64,000 nucleotides of DNA, from the NCBI RefSeq assembly GCF_000026145.1, contig NC_009445.1, positions 3,534,001-3,598,000 of the forward strand, written 5' to 3'. The position numbers and the translations under genes are program-made. Of this stretch, positions 61,723-64,000 are shown piece by piece. How positions within the stretch are numbered: position 1 is the first letter of the stretch; each line of letters begins with the position of its first letter. Under the pieces are notes generated by a model. The model had not been told where the DNA came from. It was given only the letters and a program-made list of their open reading frames with translations, and did not search any database. The DNA comes from Bradyrhizobium sp. ORS 278 (GTDB lineage Bacteria > Pseudomonadota > Alphaproteobacteria > Rhizobiales > Xanthobacteraceae).

Positions 61723-62056
61723 AGAGGGCGCGGGGAATGCCGGGCTGCTGGCCGCAACCCATGGCCCGCCTGCAGAAAAGAAAGCAGGCGGCAGTCACCA
61801 CAGGTTCAGCCGGTCATCCGGCATTCCCCGCGCGGCGATCTTAACGGCTGCTTCGCGTTCTCCCCGGTGCGCCGGGCGTTCTGGTCACCGTCATGCGCAT
61901 GATGCTTTCGCACCAGCGCGGCATCAGCGTCGGGATGCCGGGACCACGCGACTTGACCGTACGTGACGGCAACGTTCGTCGGCGCAAGATGCGCTGCGCT
62001 GCCATCGCGTTCACCGCTCCTCCCGCTCAACGTCCGTGACGACCGCGAACCGCCCC
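61723..62056. repeat. Dispersed repeat of about 335 bases, copy B (inverted relative to 24571)
   Basis: Read on the minus strand it contains the same ordered blocks as 24571-24909: GCGGTTCGCGGTCGTCACG, GGTCAAGTCGCGTGGTC, GGATGACCGGCTGAACCTGT, GGGCCATGGGTTGCGGCCAG and GGCATTCCCCGCGCCCTCT. The middle (61900-61990) has diverged most. Confidence 0.8.
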
Positions 62057-62512
62057 TCCTGCGAACGGGAGATGTCCCCACAAGAGCATCGAATCCATTT
62101 TAGGAAAAGCGGAAAATTTTTGACCGCAGGACTGGACAGGGCAAATCAGCTTGATGCGTCTGGAGAAATTTGCTTCTGCGCGCAGCGCCGGATCGGCTAG
62201 TTCAACCTCCGGCTGTTCGCGAACTATGGAAGATTTCGGACTGATTTGCCCGACGTGCAGTGATGATTTTCTTTTCTGAGATTGAGCCGACAGCGAACGG
62301 CAGATCTGTTTCTATTAGTTCACACCTGACGATAAGCTCCCGGTCCGCGAAACTGAAACAGGCCGGAAGTGAAATTGATCCACGTCGCGCCAAACTACGG
62401 AAGACGGTTTTACCTCCCCATCCAAAAAGAGACGGTCTTGGACTCGCTGCGTCGGTGCTTCTCTGCGAGACTTCGTGCGTCGGTCGAACGGTGATTGACA
62501 GAGGGGACTTGC
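62057..62512. other. Non-coding region ahead of the sfnG leader
   Basis: About 455 bases, less GC-rich than average, without a credible gene. GGGCAAATCAGC at about 62140 is probably the outer part of repeat copy B. The rest likely holds the promoter of the leader ORF and sfnG. Confidence 0.45.
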
Positions 62513-62602
62513 ATGACCGCCAACATCGGCAATCACTCCAGCGATGCGGTTCTCCGCATGAACGGAAGCCTGTTGCACACGGTCTGTGCCTGGATCTGTT
62601 GA
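62513..62602 (+). CDS. Candidate leader peptide (29 codons, ends in Cys) upstream of sfnG
   Basis: An ATG at 62513 follows AGGGGACTT at good spacing and opens MTANIGNHSSDAVLRMNGSL; the last residues are LLHTVCAWIC before TGA. Two Cys codons, both TGT, occur in the final five positions, the last one just before the stop. A Shine-Dalgarno-equipped micro-ORF 178 bases upstream of a sulfur-source gene is what a cysteine-sensing attenuator would look like. That role is inferred. Confidence 0.5.
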   Translation: MTANIGNHSSDAVLRMNGSLLHTVCAWIC

Positions 62603-62643
62603 TACATTGACATGACGGCCGGGCGCGTCGACGCCTCGGTCAC

Positions 62644-62709
62644 AGCAGGCGCTGCCTGCTCATCATTCGAATCTCCGAGCCAACCAACACGTGCTGCCGG
62701 GCCGGCAGC
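62644..62709 (+). promoter_or_regulatory. Hairpins between the leader peptide and sfnG
   Basis: AGCAGGC-GCT-GCCTGCT (62644-62660) is a perfect stem-loop. GCTGCCGG-G-CCGGCAGC (62693-62709) is a second one. Neither has a T-run, so a Rho-dependent or translational mechanism would be needed if they regulate sfnG. Confidence 0.4.
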
Positions 62710-62780
62710 GCAGTGGCCGGCGGCCGTCCTCATCGAGGCCAGACGGCATTCGTGACGATCAAGACAAGTGAGGAAAGCGC

Positions 62781-63893
62781 ATGACGACCAAGGATTCATC
62801 GATCAAGTTCGCCTATTGGGTGCCCAACGTGTCGGGTGGGCTGGTGATCTCCAATATCGAGCAGCGCACCAGCTGGGACATCGGCTATAACAAGAAGCTG
62901 GCGCAGATTGCGGAGGCAAGCGGCTTCGACTACGCGCTGAGCCAGATCCGCTTCACCGCCGGCTATGGCGCCGAATATCAGCATGAGTCCGTGTCGTTCA
63001 GTCATGCACTGCTCGAGGCGACCACCACGCTGAAGGTCATCGCGGCCATCCTGCCTGGCCCCTGGCATCCGGCCGTCGTCGCCAAGCAGATTGCCACCAT
63101 CAATCATCTCACCGAGGGTCGCGTGGCCGTGAACATCGTCAGCGGCTGGTTCCGCGGCGAGTTCGCCGCGATCGGCGAGCCCTGGCTCGATCATGACGAG
63201 CGCTACCGCCGCTCGGAGGAGTTCATCCGTGCGCTCCGGGGCATCTGGACCGAGGACAATTTCAATCTGCGCGGGGATTTCTACCGCTTCACGAACTACT
63301 CGCTGAAGCCGAAGCCGGTCGACCCGCAACCGGAAATCTTCCAGGGCGGCAGTTCGCGCGCGGCGCGCGACATGGCCTCGCGCGTGTCCGACTGGTACTT
63401 CACCAACGGCAACTCCGTCGAGGGCATCAAGGCCCAGGTCGACGACATCAGGGCCAAGGCGAAGGCCAACAATCATCAGGTCAAGATCGGCGTCAACGCG
63501 TTCGCGATCGCGCGCGACACCGAGGCCGAGGCGCAAGCCGTGCTCAAGGACATCATCGACCACGCCAATCCGGAAGCGGTGCATGCCTTCGCGCATGAGG
63601 TGGCAAATGCCGGCAAGGCCTCGCCGGAGCGCGAGGGCAATTGGGCCAAATCGACCTTCGAGGATCTGGTCCAGTACAATGACGGCTTCAAGACCAATCT
63701 GATCGGCACGCCCTTGCAGATCGCCGAGCGCATCGTCGCGCTCAAGGAGGTCGGGGTCGATCTCATTCTGCTCGGCTTCCTGCACTTCCAGGAGGAGGTC
63801 GCCTATTTCGGCAAGCACGTGATCCCGCTGGTGCGCGAGCTCGAAGCCAAGGCCGCGGCCAAGGCGGGCGTGCAAGTGCAGGCGGCGGAGTAG
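62781..63893 (+). CDS. sfnG: Dimethylsulfone monooxygenase (FMNH2-dependent, LLM family)
   Basis: SfnG oxidises dimethylsulfone to methanesulfinate so the cell can use organosulfur as a sulfur source. The 370-residue protein starts MTTKDSSIKFAYWVPNVSGG and has the bacterial luciferase-like barrel: ALSQIRFTAGYGAEYQHESV, ATTTLKVIAAILPGPWHPAV, NIVSGWFRGEFAAIGEPWLDH and PEIFQGGSSRAARDMASRVS. Assignment to SfnG rather than alkanesulfonate monooxygenase SsuD rests on my recollection of the N-terminus. GAGGAAAG precedes the ATG. A Cys-ending leader ORF lies upstream, which suggests sulfur control. Confidence 0.88.
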   Translation: MTTKDSSIKFAYWVPNVSGGLVISNIEQRTSWDIGYNKKLAQIAEASGFDYALSQIRFTAGYGAEYQHESVSFSHALLEATTTLKVIAAILPGPWHPAVVAKQIATINHLTEGRVAVNIVSGWFRGEFAAIGEPWLDHDERYRRSEEFIRALRGIWTEDNFNLRGDFYRFTNYSLKPKPVDPQPEIFQGGSSRAARDMASRVSDWYFTNGNSVEGIKAQVDDIRAKAKANNHQVKIGVNAFAIARDTEAEAQAVLKDIIDHANPEAVHAFAHEVANAGKASPEREGNWAKSTFEDLVQYNDGFKTNLIGTPLQIAERIVALKEVGVDLILLGFLHFQEEVAYFGKHVIPLVRELEAKAAAKAGVQVQAAE

Positions 63894-63903
63894 GGCGAGC
63901 GCG

Positions 63904-64000
63904 ATGATGTTGAGCGGGCTGACCACTCCGCTGGACGTGCTGGCGCTGGAGACCTGGGCTCCAGGGACGGCGCGTCAGGTGCTCGCGGCAGAGCCGGCCG
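63904..64000 (+). CDS. Start of an unidentified gene (cut by the window end)
   Basis: The frame begins MMLSGLTTPLDVLALETWAP ten bases after the sfnG stop and is open to the window edge (32 residues). It is probably co-transcribed with sfnG, so a sulfur-metabolism oxidoreductase such as an acyl-CoA dehydrogenase-type monooxygenase is possible. The fragment is too short to tell. Confidence 0.5.
   Translation, partial: MMLSGLTTPLDVLALETWAPGTARQVLAAEPA

Noticed and set aside
62260..62610. A 116-codon plus-strand frame upstream of sfnG
   Set aside because: Lacks a ribosome site, its composition is not protein-like, and it overlaps the better-supported leader ORF in another frame.

Overview
This is a GC-rich chromosomal segment from an alphaproteobacterium, most probably Bradyrhizobium or a close Bradyrhizobiaceae relative. 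The assignment rests on recall of family gene content and order: ppx-ppk-hda-CDP-alcohol transferase next to purMN, rnd and aspS, the eukaryote-like glutamine synthetase glnII, a CyaC-type redox adenylate cyclase, a molybdenum storage protein, and dispersed repeats of the kind common in Bradyrhizobium genomes. No tRNA, rRNA, CRISPR array, insertion sequence or intact transposase was seen.

Layout. 1-475 holds the start of a molybdenum storage subunit gene (mosB). 1.3-8.8 kb is a housekeeping block: exopolyphosphatase, polyphosphate kinase, the DnaA inactivator Hda, a phospholipid synthase family enzyme, and purM/purN. 8.8-13.6 kb is more variable: palindromic repeats, a cold-shock gene with an odd leader, a decayed secreted-protein gene, and a divergent LysR / two GNAT / isochorismatase-like cluster. 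13.8-19.9 kb returns to core genes (rnd, selO, aspS, rlpA). 20-24.3 kb has a membrane hydroxylase, three Flp/Tad-type envelope genes and one unknown. A dispersed repeat (24.57-24.91 kb) is followed by a large envelope protein, malic enzyme, DoxX, a DHFR-like protein, a deacetylase, glutathione peroxidase, an L,D-transpeptidase and CreA.

35.7-44.4 kb is the most distinctive part: a type I secretion ABC permease, its HlyD-type adaptor, and a 713-residue Gly/Ala/Asp repeat protein that is the probable exported substrate. A quinone/heme/[2Fe-2S] adenylate cyclase lies on the opposite strand between the two transporter genes. Small envelope proteins flank the cluster.

44.6-51.8 kb holds scattered single genes: an M20 deacylase, thioesterase, acetyltransferase, PD-(D/E)XK-like protein, SDR, SGNH hydrolase, and two neighbouring genes with reading-frame damage (a tyrosine phosphatase and an MliC-like lysozyme inhibitor). 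52.2-61.4 kb has glnII behind a sigma-54 promoter candidate, a c-type cytochrome, an ABC-F ATPase, a dienelactone hydrolase, a hybrid histidine kinase, PsiF, DUF1810, DUF2778 and a DUF982-like protein. The end has two more repeats (one an inverted copy of the 24.6 kb repeat), then a short Cys-ending leader ORF with hairpins ahead of a dimethylsulfone monooxygenase (sfnG) and the start of another gene.

Products were assigned by recognising motifs and remembered family sequences; no database search was run.
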